Assembly: GCA_037190175.1 (NCBI GenBank)
Contig: JBBCJM010000063.1
Coordinates: 1 to 15,827, forward strand
Origin: JBBCJM01 sp037190175
GTDB lineage: Bacteria; Pseudomonadota; Alphaproteobacteria; Rhodobacterales; Rhodobacteraceae
Direction: 5' to 3'
DNA: 15,827 nucleotides
The notes under the pieces were generated by a model. The model saw only the letters and a program-made list of their open reading frames with translations. It was not told where the DNA came from and searched no databases. Below, in pieces: positions 1 to 8,970 of this stretch. Positions within the stretch are counted from its first letter, which is position 1. The number at the start of each line of letters is the position of its first letter. Made by a program: the position numbers and the translations under genes.

Positions 1-926
1 TTCACCTATTACCCCGAAAGCGCCTTCGGCAGCGACGTGCGCACCGCGGCCAATTATCGCGACCCGGTGGTGATCTGCCTGATCCGCACCGGCGGGGTGG
101 AGGAATGCCTGGACGACCCCGACCCGCTCTTGGAAACGCTGGACGCCGGCGGCGGCGTGGAGGGCGCCGAGCCCGGCTGGATCCTCTGGCCGCCGATCCG
201 CTCCAGCTACAACACGGTGAACGACATCGGCCGCGCCGCGCCTTCGCCGCCCGACCAGAACCACCTGCTCGGCACCGACGACACCGCGCGCGACGTGGCG
301 GCGCGGGTGATCTATGGCTTCCGCACCTCGGTCAGCTTCGCGCTGATCGTCACCGTGCTGACCTCGGTGATCGGCATCGCCGCCGGCGCGGTGCAGGGCT
401 ATTTCGGCGGGCTGGTCGACCTGATCTTCCAGCGGCTGATCGAATTGTGGGCCTCGACCCCCACGCTCTACATCATCATCATCGTGGCGGCGATCATCCC
501 GATGAACTTCTGGCTGCTGGTGGGGCTGTCGGTATTGTTCGGCTGGACGGCCCTGATCGGCGTGGTCAGGGCCGAATTCCTGCGGGCGCGGAACTTCGAG
601 TATGTGCGGGCGGCGCGAGCCTTGGGGGTGGCCGACCGGGTGATCATGTTCCGCCACGTGCTGCCCAATGCCATGGTCGCCACGCTGACCATGCTGCCCT
701 TCATCGTCACCTCGGCCATCGGCTCGCTGGCGGCGCTGGACTTCCTGGGCTTCGGCCTGCCCTCCAACTCCCCCTCGCTGGGGGAACTGACGCTGCAGGC
801 CAAGAACAACCTGCAAGCGCCATGGCTGGCCTTCACCGCCTTCGTCACCTTCGCGCTGATGCTGAGCCTCTTGGTCTTCATCTTCGAGGGCGTGCGCGAC
901 GCCTTCGACCCGCGAAAGACCTTCCG

Positions 927-930
<4 letters not shown>
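1..930 (+). CDS. yejE: Peptide/microcin C-type ABC importer, inner-membrane permease YejE (5' truncated by window edge)
   Basis: This is the second membrane subunit of a YejABEF importer, a family known for uptake of oligopeptides and peptide antibiotics such as microcin C. The frame is open from base 1, so the gene starts before the window. By alignment from memory with E. coli YejE, about 60 N-terminal residues, including the first membrane helix, are missing. The GTG at 37 is internal and not the start. What remains includes the periplasmic stretch with the LGTD motif typical of DppC/YejE N-termini, several hydrophobic helices, and the cytoplasmic EAA loop (RAARALGVADR, about bases 607-640). 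That loop contacts the ATPase. The C-terminal VRDAFDPRKTFR closely resembles the E. coli end. The TGA at 928-930 overlaps the GTG start of yejF by three bases, indicating translational coupling. yejA and yejB presumably lie just upstream, outside the window. The true substrate in this organism is not shown by the sequence. Confidence 0.93.
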
Positions 931-2521
<1,591 letters not shown>

Positions 2522-2525
<4 letters not shown>

Positions 2526-3745
2526 GGATCCTCCTCGTCCACCAGAACTTTCCCGGGCAGTTCCTGCATCTGGCCCCGGCGCTGGCGGCGCGGGGGCACG
2601 AGGTGCGGGCGCTGACCGATGCGAGGAACACCCGCCCCTCGCCGGTGCCGGTGGTGAAGTACCGCTTCGACCCCCCGCAGGTGGACCCCGCCGCCACAAG
2701 GCTGGGGCGCAACTATACCACCATGTCCGACCGCGGGGTGGCGGCGGCGCGGGCGGCGGCCACCCTGCGGGGGCAGGGCTATGTGCCCGATGTGGTCTTC
2801 GGCCATTCCGGCTGGGGCGAGACGCTCTATCTGCGCGAGATCTGGCCCGAGGCGCGGCACCTGGCCTATGCCGAGTTCTATTACCGCGGCCGCGGCCAGG
2901 ACGTGGGCTTCGACCCGGAGTTCGACCCGGCGCCGCCCGGCAGCATCGAGCCCTTGATGATCGCCCAGGCCCGGGCCGCGCATCTGGGGCAGGCGCTGCT
3001 GCACGCCGACGCCGCGGTCTCGCCCACCCGCTGGCAGGCCGACAGCCACCCGCCCGCGCTGCGCCGGATGATCGAGGTGATCCACGACGGGGTGGACTGC
3101 GCCCGCCTGGCCCCCGATCCCGCCGCCCGCGTGACCCTGCCCGACGGCCGGGTGCTGGCCCCGGGCGACGAGGTGCTGAGCTTCGTCAACCGCAACCTGG
3201 AGCCCTATCGCGGCTATCACGTCTTCATGCGCGCGCTGCCCGCGGTGCTGGCGGCGCGGCCCGAGGCCCAGGTGGTGATCGTGGGCGGGGATGAAGTCAG
3301 CTATGGCCGCCCTCCGCCCGGCGGCACCGGGTGGAAGGACATCTTCCTGGCCGAGGTGATGCAGGACCTGGACCTCTCGCGCGTGCATTTCCTGGGCAAG
3401 GTGCCCTATCCGGTGTTCACCGCGCTGATGCAGGTCACCCGGGTGCACGCCTATCTGACCTATCCCTTCGTGCTCTCCTGGTCGATGATCGAGGCGATGG
3501 CGGCCGGCGCGCTGGTGGTGGGCTCGGCCACCGCCCCGGTGCGCGAGGTGATCGAGGACGGGGCGAACGGCCGGCTGGTGGATTTCTTCGACGTGGACGG
3601 CTGGTCGCTGGCGCTCACCCGCGCCCTGGCCGACCCCGCCGAGGCCGCCCCCCTGCGCGCCGCCGCCCGGGCCACCGCGCTGGACCGCTATGACCTGCAA
3701 TCGGTCTGCCTGCCGCGGATGATCGGCTTCGTCGAGGGCCGGTAG
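2522..3745 (+). CDS. Glycosyltransferase, family 4 (GT-B fold)
   Basis: This is a predicted sugar-nucleotide-dependent glycosyltransferase of 407 residues, with no signal peptide or membrane helix, so probably cytoplasmic or loosely membrane-associated. The N-terminal Rossmann half begins RILLVHQNFPGQF and continues LAPALAARGHEV, typical of the GT4 subgroup with a Glyco_trans_4_3-like N-domain. The C-terminal donor-binding half has the strand NRNLEPYRGYHVFMRALP near residue 223 and the segment IEAMAAGALVVGSATAPVREV starting at residue 323. In the classical E-x7-E motif of GT4 the second Glu is present (E324), but the first position is Phe (F316, in YPFVLSWSMIE). The start is GTG at 2522, sharing GTGA with the yejF stop, so it is probably co-translated with the importer operon. 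No acceptor or donor can be named. A role in surface polysaccharide or protein glycosylation is only a guess. No other polysaccharide gene is in view. Confidence 0.87.
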
Positions 3746-3779
3746 CGCCTGCGTCCAGGCATCGAGGGTCTTGTTCCGC

Positions 3780-3843
3780 CGTAGGGTGGGCAATCTGCCC
3801 ACCATTGCGTGACGGGCGTGGTGGGCGGATCGCCCACCCTACG
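3780..3843. repeat. Double-hairpin palindromic repeat (REP/BIME-like) between convergent genes
   Basis: Outer 12-base inverted arms CGTAGGGTGGGC (3780-3791) and GCCCACCCTACG (3832-3843) enclose two perfect hairpins. The left one is GGTGGGCA (3785-3792) with TGCCCACC (3796-3803), loop of 3. The right one is GGTGGGCG (3820-3827) with CGCCCACC (3831-3838), loop of 3. The GTAGGGTGGGC core is, from memory, common in intergenic regions of many proteobacteria, which points to a dispersed REP-like element. It lies between the stops of the glycosyltransferase (3745) and the small exported protein (3874), so it may also serve as a bidirectional transcript end. There is no T-tract, so any termination would be inefficient or Rho-dependent. 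Confidence 0.85.
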
Positions 3844-3873
3844 AGGTGCTGGCCCCCGCGCTCTCCGCCAAAG

Positions 3874-4383
3874 CTACCTCAGCTCCCCGGCGAAGTCGTA
3901 GCGGTCGCCGGCCCAGCTCCAGCGGGCATAGGGGATGTCGAAGCCGCCCTGGATGTGCTGCAGGATCACGTCGGGCCAGCCGTCGCGGCCCGGGGCCTGC
4001 GCGTCCAGCCAGACGTTGAACGAGGGGCCGGAATACTGCGGTTCCCACTCGCCCCCCGGCGCGGCGGCGAAGAGGAACGCCCCGGCCCCCGACTGGCCGT
4101 AGACCGCGGCGGTGTTGTGGTGGATCGTGGCCAGCAGCATCCGCCGTCCGTCCGGCCAGACCGCCACCATCGCCTCGACATGCTGGTCGGTGGGCGCGCC
4201 CATCTCCTTCAGCAGCGCCTCGTTATGGGCCAGCCCCTCGGCCAGCAGGCGGCGGGCCTCGGCCTCGTTCTCGGGGGTCGTGGGGCCGGCGAAGGGGACG
4301 AAGCGGTCGGGCGCCGTCTCGGGCGTCTGCGCGAGGGCGGGCAGGGCAAGGGCAAGGAAGGCGGCGGCGGCAAGACGGATCAC
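3874..4383 (-). CDS. Small exported protein of unknown function
   Basis: This encodes 169 residues. The N-terminus (V/M-I-R followed by an Ala/Leu-rich stretch ending LPALAQ) is a clear Sec signal peptide with likely cleavage after Ala18 (ALA|Q), and no Cys follows, so it should be a soluble periplasmic protein rather than a lipoprotein. The mature part is mixed alpha/beta and rich in Trp and Pro. It has a charged helix around residues 37-60, the segments VAVWPDGRRMLLATIHHNT and SFNVWLDAQ, and a C-terminal WSWAGDRYDF. I do not recognise the family. The start is the GTG at 4381-4383, supported by AAAGGAG seven bases upstream; the open frame continues further upstream but loses the signal peptide position and overlaps ispE. 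It lies 64 bases downstream of the ispE stop on the same strand and is probably the last gene of that operon, followed by the double-hairpin repeat. Codon use matches its neighbours. Confidence 0.8.
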   Translation of the reverse strand: MIRLAAAAFLALALPALAQTPETAPDRFVPFAGPTTPENEAEARRLLAEGLAHNEALLKEMGAPTDQHVEAMVAVWPDGRRMLLATIHHNTAAVYGQSGAGAFLFAAAPGGEWEPQYSGPSFNVWLDAQAPGRDGWPDVILQHIQGGFDIPYARWSWAGDRYDFAGELR

Positions 4384-4447
4384 GGGGGCGCTCCTTTCCT
4401 CGGGCGGGGGAAGAATGGCGGAGCGGGGGGTTGCAGGGCAAGCCTCT

Positions 4448-5272
4448 TCAGCCCGGCAGCGCCGCCGCCCGCACCCACCAGCCGGGCTCCGCCCGGGCGA
4501 GGGCAGCGGCGGAGGCGGCGGCCGGAGCCTCGGCGGCAAACAGCGCGAAGCAGGTGGCGCCCGAGCACGACATCCGCGCCATCAGCGCCCCCGGCTGCGC
4601 CGCCAGCGCCGCCAGCACCTGCCCCACGGCGGGCAAGAGGCGGCGGGCCGGCGGTTCCAGATCGTTGCGCTGGCCGCGCAGGAAACCCGCCAGTGCGGCG
4701 GCATCGGGCCAGGCCGGCAGCACCTCGGGCAGGGGCGGGTTGTCGCGGCGCTCCAGCGCGGCGAAGACCGCGGCGGTGGACAGGGCCGCGCCGGGGTTGG
4801 CCAGCACCGCCCAGACCGGCGGCAGGGCCAGCGGTTCCAGCACCTCGCCCGTGCCGCGCATCCGCATCGGCCGCCCGGCCAGGCAGACCGGCACGTCCGC
4901 CCCCAGCGCCAGCACCTTGTCGGGCGCGGGCAGCGCCCGCCCCGTCAGCCGCGCCAGCGCCCGCAGGGTGGCCGCCGCATCGGCCGAGCCGCCGCCGAGG
5001 CCCGAGGCCACCGGCAGTTCCTTCCACAGCTCCACCGCCGCCTCGGCCCCGAAGGCCCGCGCCGCCCGCAGCACCAGATTGTCCCCGGTCGAAAGCCCCG
5101 CCGCCATCGGCCCCGCCACCGCCAGCGACAGCGCCCCGGGGGCCACCGTCACCCGGTCGCCCAGGCCCGCGAAGGCCACCAGGCTGTCCAGCAGGTGATA
5201 GCCGTCCGCCCGCCGCCCGGTGACGTGCAGGCACAGGTTCAGCTTCGCCGGCGCGGCCTCGCTGACGCCCAA
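4448..5272 (-). CDS. ispE: 4-diphosphocytidyl-2-C-methyl-D-erythritol kinase
   Basis: IspE is a cytoplasmic GHMP-family kinase that phosphorylates the 2-hydroxyl of CDP-methylerythritol with ATP, the fourth step of the MEP (non-mevalonate) isoprenoid pathway. The 274 residues are near the usual 280. Visible motifs are APAKLNLCLHVTGRRADGYH at the N-terminus with catalytic Lys10, the glycine-rich ATP loop PVASGLGGGSADAA at 87-100, GADVP with the catalytic Asp126, and the C-terminal MSCSGATCFALF GHMP motif. The only start that fits the family N-terminus is TTG at 5270-5272, one base after the TGA of the upstream TPR gene, with GGGA six bases before it. The next upstream ATG in frame (about 5470) would overlap the TPR gene by about 200 bases and adds unrelated sequence. 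The rare start and 1-base gap suggest translation depends on ribosomes leaving the TPR gene. This enzyme is normally essential where the MEP pathway is used. Confidence 0.95.
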   Translation of the reverse strand: MGVSEAAPAKLNLCLHVTGRRADGYHLLDSLVAFAGLGDRVTVAPGALSLAVAGPMAAGLSTGDNLVLRAARAFGAEAAVELWKELPVASGLGGGSADAAATLRALARLTGRALPAPDKVLALGADVPVCLAGRPMRMRGTGEVLEPLALPPVWAVLANPGAALSTAAVFAALERRDNPPLPEVLPAWPDAAALAGFLRGQRNDLEPPARRLLPAVGQVLAALAAQPGALMARMSCSGATCFALFAAEAPAAASAAALARAEPGWWVRAAALPG

Positions 5273-5273
5273 G

Positions 5274-6986
5274 TCAGTTCCCGGTGGTCGCCGGCGCCCC
5301 GCCGGCGCTGGCGTGCAGCGGGCGCGCGCCCTCGGCCTCCAGCACCGCGTCGAGCCCGAGTTCCAGCTTCTTGCGGATGCGGGTCGCGTCGGCCTCCTCG
5401 GGGTCGAAGGACAGCGCCCGGCGCCACTGGAACCGCGCCTCCATCTGCCGGCCGACCGCCCAGTAGACATCGCCCAGATGGTCGGTCACCACCGGGTCCA
5501 CCGGCTCCAGCACCGAGGCGCGCTCCATGGGCGCCAGGGCCTCGTCGAACCGGCCGAGCTTGAACAGGCCCCAGGCGAGGCTGTCCACGATATAGCCGGC
5601 GTCGGGCTGCTGGGCGACCGCGCGTTCGATCATGCCCAGCGCCTCCTCCAGCCGCTCGCCGCGGTCGATCCAGGAATAGCCGAGGTAGTTCAGCACCTGC
5701 GGCTGTTCGGGGTTGAGCTCCAGCGCCTTGAGGAAATCGGGCTCGGCCTTGTCCCAGGCCTTGCGCCGCTCGTTCACGATGGCGCGGCTGTAGAACAGGC
5801 CCCAGTGCTCGGCCCGCGGCTCGCCCACGCGCAGCACCGCCTCGTCATAGGCCACCACCGCCTCGTCCCAGCGTTCGGCGCGGCGCAGCGCGTCGCCCAG
5901 CGCCACATGCACCCCGATGGTGTCGCCATGGGTGCGGGTCAGGTCGCGCAGGACGTTGACCGCGGTGTCGGTATCGCCGGCGGCCTGCAAGGCCCGCGCC
6001 CGGCCGATCTGCGCGGCGAAATAGGCCCCGTCCGAGGGCGCCACCTGCGCATAGGCCTCGACCGACAGGTCGTACTGCCGCTGCTGCTCCAGCAGCGCCG
6101 CGGCCAGCAGCAGCGCCTCGGTATGGTCGGGGCGCAGCCAGCCGGCCAGCCGGGCGTAAAGCAGGGTATAGCCGTCGGTCGCCTCGCCGTTCAGCGCCGC
6201 CGCCAGGGTGAAGAACACCTCGGCCATGCCGTCCGTCGCGCTGCGGGCCGAGGTCCAGGGCAGGGTCTCGCCCGCCTGCAACCGGGCGATCAGCCGGGCG
6301 ACGGCCGGATCGTCGCCGCCGGGGAAGGACCGCTGCAACAGCGCGACCGCCTCCTCCCGCTTCTCGATCTGGCTGAGGATCTCGGCGTGGGCGATGACGC
6401 CGCGGCGCATCAGCCGGATCTCGCCCGCGGCGCGGCCCGAGAGGATCTCGTCCGCCCCCTCGAAATCCCCCACCATGGCCAGCGCCAGCGCCTTGTGGTA
6501 CAGGCCGAAGGCCTGCAGCCCCTGCGTGGCCGAGAGCTTGTCGAAGGCCTCGATGGCCTCGGACATCCGGCCCGAGCCCGCCTCGGCCCAGGCGCGGGAA
6601 AGGCTGTCCAGAAGCAGGCTCACGCTGCGCCCGCCGCTCTGGTCGGCCAGCAGCGCCTTGAAGTCGCCCCGTCGCGCCTGGTCGGCCAGCAGCACCAGGT
6701 CGGCGATCTGCGCCCGGCCGCCGGCCTGCTGCATCCGCCGCGCCACGGCGACCGCGCTCTCGATGGTGCCGGCGCCGACGTGGCCCACCATCGCGCCTTC
6801 CATCAGCGAGGGGTTGGCCGGGTCGGCCATCAGCGCGCGGGTGAACCAGCCGGCGGCCTGGCGGTAGTCGTCGTTCGCCCCGGCCACCCGGGCGGCCAGA
6901 TAGGCGCCGGCATCCTCCGCCCGCAGGGGGGGCGCGGCCAGCACCAGCGCGGCGAGGGCAAGGGCGACAAGCGGGCGACGGGGCAT
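5274..6986 (-). CDS. Exported tetratricopeptide-repeat (TPR) protein
   Basis: This is a 570-residue protein with an N-terminal Sec signal (MPRRP, a Leu/Ala core, cleavage probably after Ala23 in LRA|ED) followed almost entirely by helical TPR-like repeats. The clearest repeats are toward the C-terminus: around 363-388 (GDALRRAERWDEAVVAYDEA), from about 424 (LNYLGYSWIDRGERLEEAL), then DSLAWGLFKLGRFDEAL and DHLGDVYWAVGRQMEARFQW. It has no catalytic motif and is presumably a periplasmic or outer-membrane-facing scaffold. ATGs at 6992-6990 and 6986-6984 are in frame; the second is preferred because GGAGG (6993-6997) lies six bases before it, while the first abuts the GGAGG. The stop is one base from the ispE start. 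From memory, a similar TPR protein sits near lolB and ispE in Pseudomonas (PA4667 region), so the pairing is a conserved neighbourhood. A function in envelope assembly is an inference from that context. Confidence 0.9.
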   Translation of the reverse strand: MPRRPLVALALAALVLAAPPLRAEDAGAYLAARVAGANDDYRQAAGWFTRALMADPANPSLMEGAMVGHVGAGTIESAVAVARRMQQAGGRAQIADLVLLADQARRGDFKALLADQSGGRSVSLLLDSLSRAWAEAGSGRMSEAIEAFDKLSATQGLQAFGLYHKALALAMVGDFEGADEILSGRAAGEIRLMRRGVIAHAEILSQIEKREEAVALLQRSFPGGDDPAVARLIARLQAGETLPWTSARSATDGMAEVFFTLAAALNGEATDGYTLLYARLAGWLRPDHTEALLLAAALLEQQRQYDLSVEAYAQVAPSDGAYFAAQIGRARALQAAGDTDTAVNVLRDLTRTHGDTIGVHVALGDALRRAERWDEAVVAYDEAVLRVGEPRAEHWGLFYSRAIVNERRKAWDKAEPDFLKALELNPEQPQVLNYLGYSWIDRGERLEEALGMIERAVAQQPDAGYIVDSLAWGLFKLGRFDEALAPMERASVLEPVDPVVTDHLGDVYWAVGRQMEARFQWRRALSFDPEEADATRIRKKLELGLDAVLEAEGARPLHASAGGAPATTGN

Positions 6987-7017
6987 CGGCATCCTCCGGG
7001 CTGTTCCGGCGAAACTA

Positions 7018-7032
7018 GGCCCCGCCGGGGCC
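7018..7032 (-). terminator. Possible weak terminator hairpin between the ETF-QO and TPR genes
   Basis: GGCCCC (7018-7023) and GGGGCC (7027-7032) form a 6-bp GC stem with a 3-base loop in the 83-base gap after the ETF-QO stop. Read on the minus strand it is followed by TAGTTTC, a poor U-tract. It may attenuate rather than stop read-through into the TPR-ispE genes. Short GC palindromes also occur by chance at this base composition. Confidence 0.3.
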
Positions 7033-7069
7033 GGTTGTCCATCGCCGGCGCCCGGAGGTCGCGGAATTG

Positions 7070-8716
7070 TCACATGTTGGGGTAGTTCGGCCCGCCGCCG
7101 CCCATGGGCGTGGTCCAGTGGATGTTCTGCAAGGGATCCTTGATGTCGCAGGTCTTGCAGTGCACGCAGTTCTGGAAGTTGATCACGAAGCGCGCCTCGG
7201 CCCCCTCGCCCACCACCTCATAGACCCCGGCCGGGCAGTACCTCTGCGCGGGTTCGGCGTATTCCGGCAGGTTCACCGCGATGGGGATCGACGGGTCCTT
7301 CAGCTTCAGGTGGCAGGGCTGGTGTTCCTCGTGGTTGGTGAAGCTGAAGGCCACGTTGGTCAGCCGGTCGAACGACAGCTTGCCGTCGGGCTTGGGGTAG
7401 TCGATGGGCTTGAAGTCCTTCGCCTTGCCGGTGGCGGCGGCGTCGGACTTGCCGTGCTTCAGCGTGCCGAACAGCGACAGGCCGAAGAGGTTGTTGGTCC
7501 ACATGTCCAGCCCGCCGAGGGCAAGGCTGGCCACCAGCCCCCAGCGCGACCACATCGGCTTGACGTTGCGCACCGGGCGCAGGTCCGCCCCGATGGCCCC
7601 GCCGCGCACCTCGGCCTCATAGGCGGTCAGTTCGTCGCCCTCGCGTCCGGCCTTGATGGCCTCATGGGCCGCCTCGGCCGCGGCCTTGCCCGAGAGCATG
7701 GCGTTGTGGTTGCCCTTGATCCGCGGCACGTTCAGCAGGCCCGCGGAACAGCCCAGCAGCGCCACGCCGGGCGCCACCATCCTGGGCACCGACTGCCAGC
7801 CGCCCTCGCTGATCGCCCGGGCGCCATAGGCCACCCGCTTGCCGCCCGCCAGCAGCTCGGCCACCATCGGGTGGTGCTTGAACCGCTGGAACTCGGCATA
7901 GGGGTAGAGGTACGGGTTCTCGTAGTTCAGGTGCACCACGAAGCCCACGTAGACCTGATTGTTTTCAAGGTGATAGATGAAGCTGCCGCCGCCGGCGTTC
8001 GACCCCAGCGGCCAGCCCATCGTATGGGTGACCGTGCCCTCGCGGTGCTTGGCCGGGTCGATCTCCCAGATCTCCTTCATGCCCAGGCCGAACTTCTGCG
8101 GGTCCTTGCCGGCCGAGAGGTCGTATTTCGCCATCACCTCCTTGGCCAGCGAGCCGCGCACGCCCTCGCCCAGCAGCACATACTTGCCCGCCAGCTCCAT
8201 CCCCGGCTCGTAGGCGTCGCCCGGCGTGCCGTCCGGCTCCAGCCCGAACTCGCCGGCCACCACGCCCGCCACCCGCTCGCCCTCGTAGACCAGCGCCGAG
8301 GCCGCCATGCCGGGGAAGATCTCCACCCCCAGCGCCTCGGCCTGCTCCGCCATCCAGCGACAGACGTTGCCCATGCTGACGATGTAGTTGCCATGGTTCG
8401 ACATCAAGGGCGGCATCGGCCAGTTGGGGATGCGGATCTGCCCCGCCGGGCCGAGGAGGTAGAAGTTGTCCTCGCGCACCGGCACCTTGATCGGCGCGCC
8501 CTTCTCCTTCCAGTCGGGGATCAGCGCGTCGAGGCCCGAGGGGTCCAGCACCGCGCCCGACAGGATATGCGCGCCGACCTCGGACCCCTTCTCCAGCACC
8601 ACCACGCTCAGGTCGGGGTCCAGCTGCTTCAGCCGGATCGCCGCGGACAGGCCCGCGGGCCCGGCCCCCACGATCACCACATCATAATCCATCCGCTCGC
8701 GGGTGATCTCGGCCAT
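7070..8716 (-). CDS. Electron transfer flavoprotein-ubiquinone oxidoreductase (ETF-QO)
   Basis: ETF-QO is a membrane-peripheral iron-sulfur flavoprotein on the inner face of the cytoplasmic membrane. It takes electrons from reduced ETF, which collects them from acyl-CoA dehydrogenases and dimethylglycine/sarcosine dehydrogenases, and passes them to ubiquinone. The 548 residues match the family length. The FAD-binding VVIVGAGPAGLSAA spans 13-26, followed by EKGSEVGAHILSGAV and the GEGVRGSL segment of the FAD domain. The C-terminal ferredoxin-like domain keeps all four [4Fe-4S] ligands: Cys494 (RYCPAG) and Cys517, Cys520 and Cys523 in CVHCKTCDIKDP, followed by the family ending NIHWTTPMGGGGPNYPNM. 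The ATG at 8714-8716 has AAGGAGG just upstream. An internal Met9 is less well placed. It is the first gene of the leftward cluster and is divergent from greA. No etfAB genes are in view. Confidence 0.97.
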   Translation of the reverse strand: MAEITRERMDYDVVIVGAGPAGLSAAIRLKQLDPDLSVVVLEKGSEVGAHILSGAVLDPSGLDALIPDWKEKGAPIKVPVREDNFYLLGPAGQIRIPNWPMPPLMSNHGNYIVSMGNVCRWMAEQAEALGVEIFPGMAASALVYEGERVAGVVAGEFGLEPDGTPGDAYEPGMELAGKYVLLGEGVRGSLAKEVMAKYDLSAGKDPQKFGLGMKEIWEIDPAKHREGTVTHTMGWPLGSNAGGGSFIYHLENNQVYVGFVVHLNYENPYLYPYAEFQRFKHHPMVAELLAGGKRVAYGARAISEGGWQSVPRMVAPGVALLGCSAGLLNVPRIKGNHNAMLSGKAAAEAAHEAIKAGREGDELTAYEAEVRGGAIGADLRPVRNVKPMWSRWGLVASLALGGLDMWTNNLFGLSLFGTLKHGKSDAAATGKAKDFKPIDYPKPDGKLSFDRLTNVAFSFTNHEEHQPCHLKLKDPSIPIAVNLPEYAEPAQRYCPAGVYEVVGEGAEARFVINFQNCVHCKTCDIKDPLQNIHWTTPMGGGGPNYPNM

Positions 8717-8970
8717 CGGCGCCTCCTTGCCTTGACCCCCTTGCGGCAGCGGGTCGGGATTGCGGGTACGGGTGCTCTTCTCCGCCGGTCGATGTGCCGC
8801 ATCCCTCGGCCTGCGTCAATTGCAACCCCGCGTCGGGCGGGGGGCCGCCTGCGACCCCCTTTCCCCTTGCAAATCCGGTGCCGCAACGCCAACTTGGCGC
8901 GAGCCGCAGAGTCATGGCCCCCGACCGGGGCCGTGGCTTTGTTGTTTTTCGGCAGGCAAGAGGCGTGACC
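8717..8970. promoter_or_regulatory. Divergent intergenic region between the ETF-QO gene and greA
   Basis: These 254 bases must hold the promoters of both divergent genes. I see no convincing sigma-70 pair. On the minus strand, TTGACG (complement of 8814-8819) is a fair -35, but the hexamer 17 bases on (CACATC) is poor. On the plus strand, TTGACC (8732-8737) and TTGCAA (8867-8872) also lack a good -10 at the right spacing. The region contains C/G-rich blocks, including GGGGCC at 8841-8846, which repeats the 3' arm of the greA leader terminator. Its last 60 bases hold that terminator. No small open frame with a ribosome-binding site is evident. Confidence 0.6.
8911..8949 (+). terminator. Intrinsic terminator/attenuator in the greA leader
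   Basis: An 11-bp stem pairs 8911-8921 (GTCATGGCCCC) with 8927-8937 (GGGGCCGTGGC), with two G-U wobbles and a 5-base loop CGACC. It is followed at once by TTTGTTGTTTTT (8938-8949). This is the canonical form of a Rho-independent terminator. It points toward greA and ends 21 bases before the greA ATG. No rightward gene lies upstream for it to end (the ETF-QO gene is transcribed away), so it should act on transcripts started in the 8717-8910 region, as a leader attenuator or a source of a short RNA. Confidence 0.75.

Noticed and set aside
37..39. GTG at 37 as the start of the YejE gene
   Set aside because: The frame is open to base 1 and the codons before it (FTYYPESAFGSD) match the family, so the gene enters from outside the window.
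4384..4447. Possible terminator or promoter between ispE and the small exported protein
   Set aside because: Only purine- and pyrimidine-rich stretches are present, with no stable hairpin plus T-tract and no promoter hexamers. Simple read-through is more likely.
8732..8895. Candidate sigma-70 promoters (TTGACC at 8732, TTGCAA at 8867, and TTGACG on the minus strand at 8814-8819)
   Set aside because: None has a reasonable -10 hexamer at 16-18 bases, and TTGAC-like words occur by chance. They are mentioned only in the intergenic entry.
5220..8968. Long plus-strand open frames opposite the TPR, ispE and ETF-QO genes
   Set aside because: The opposite strand carries clear families with signal peptides, ribosome-binding sites and intact catalytic motifs. 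The plus-strand translations have no recognisable domain.
8794..8970. N-terminal extension of GreA from an upstream ATG
   Set aside because: The extra residues do not fit the GreA family and would span the leader terminator; the ATG at 8971 gives the standard 156 residues.
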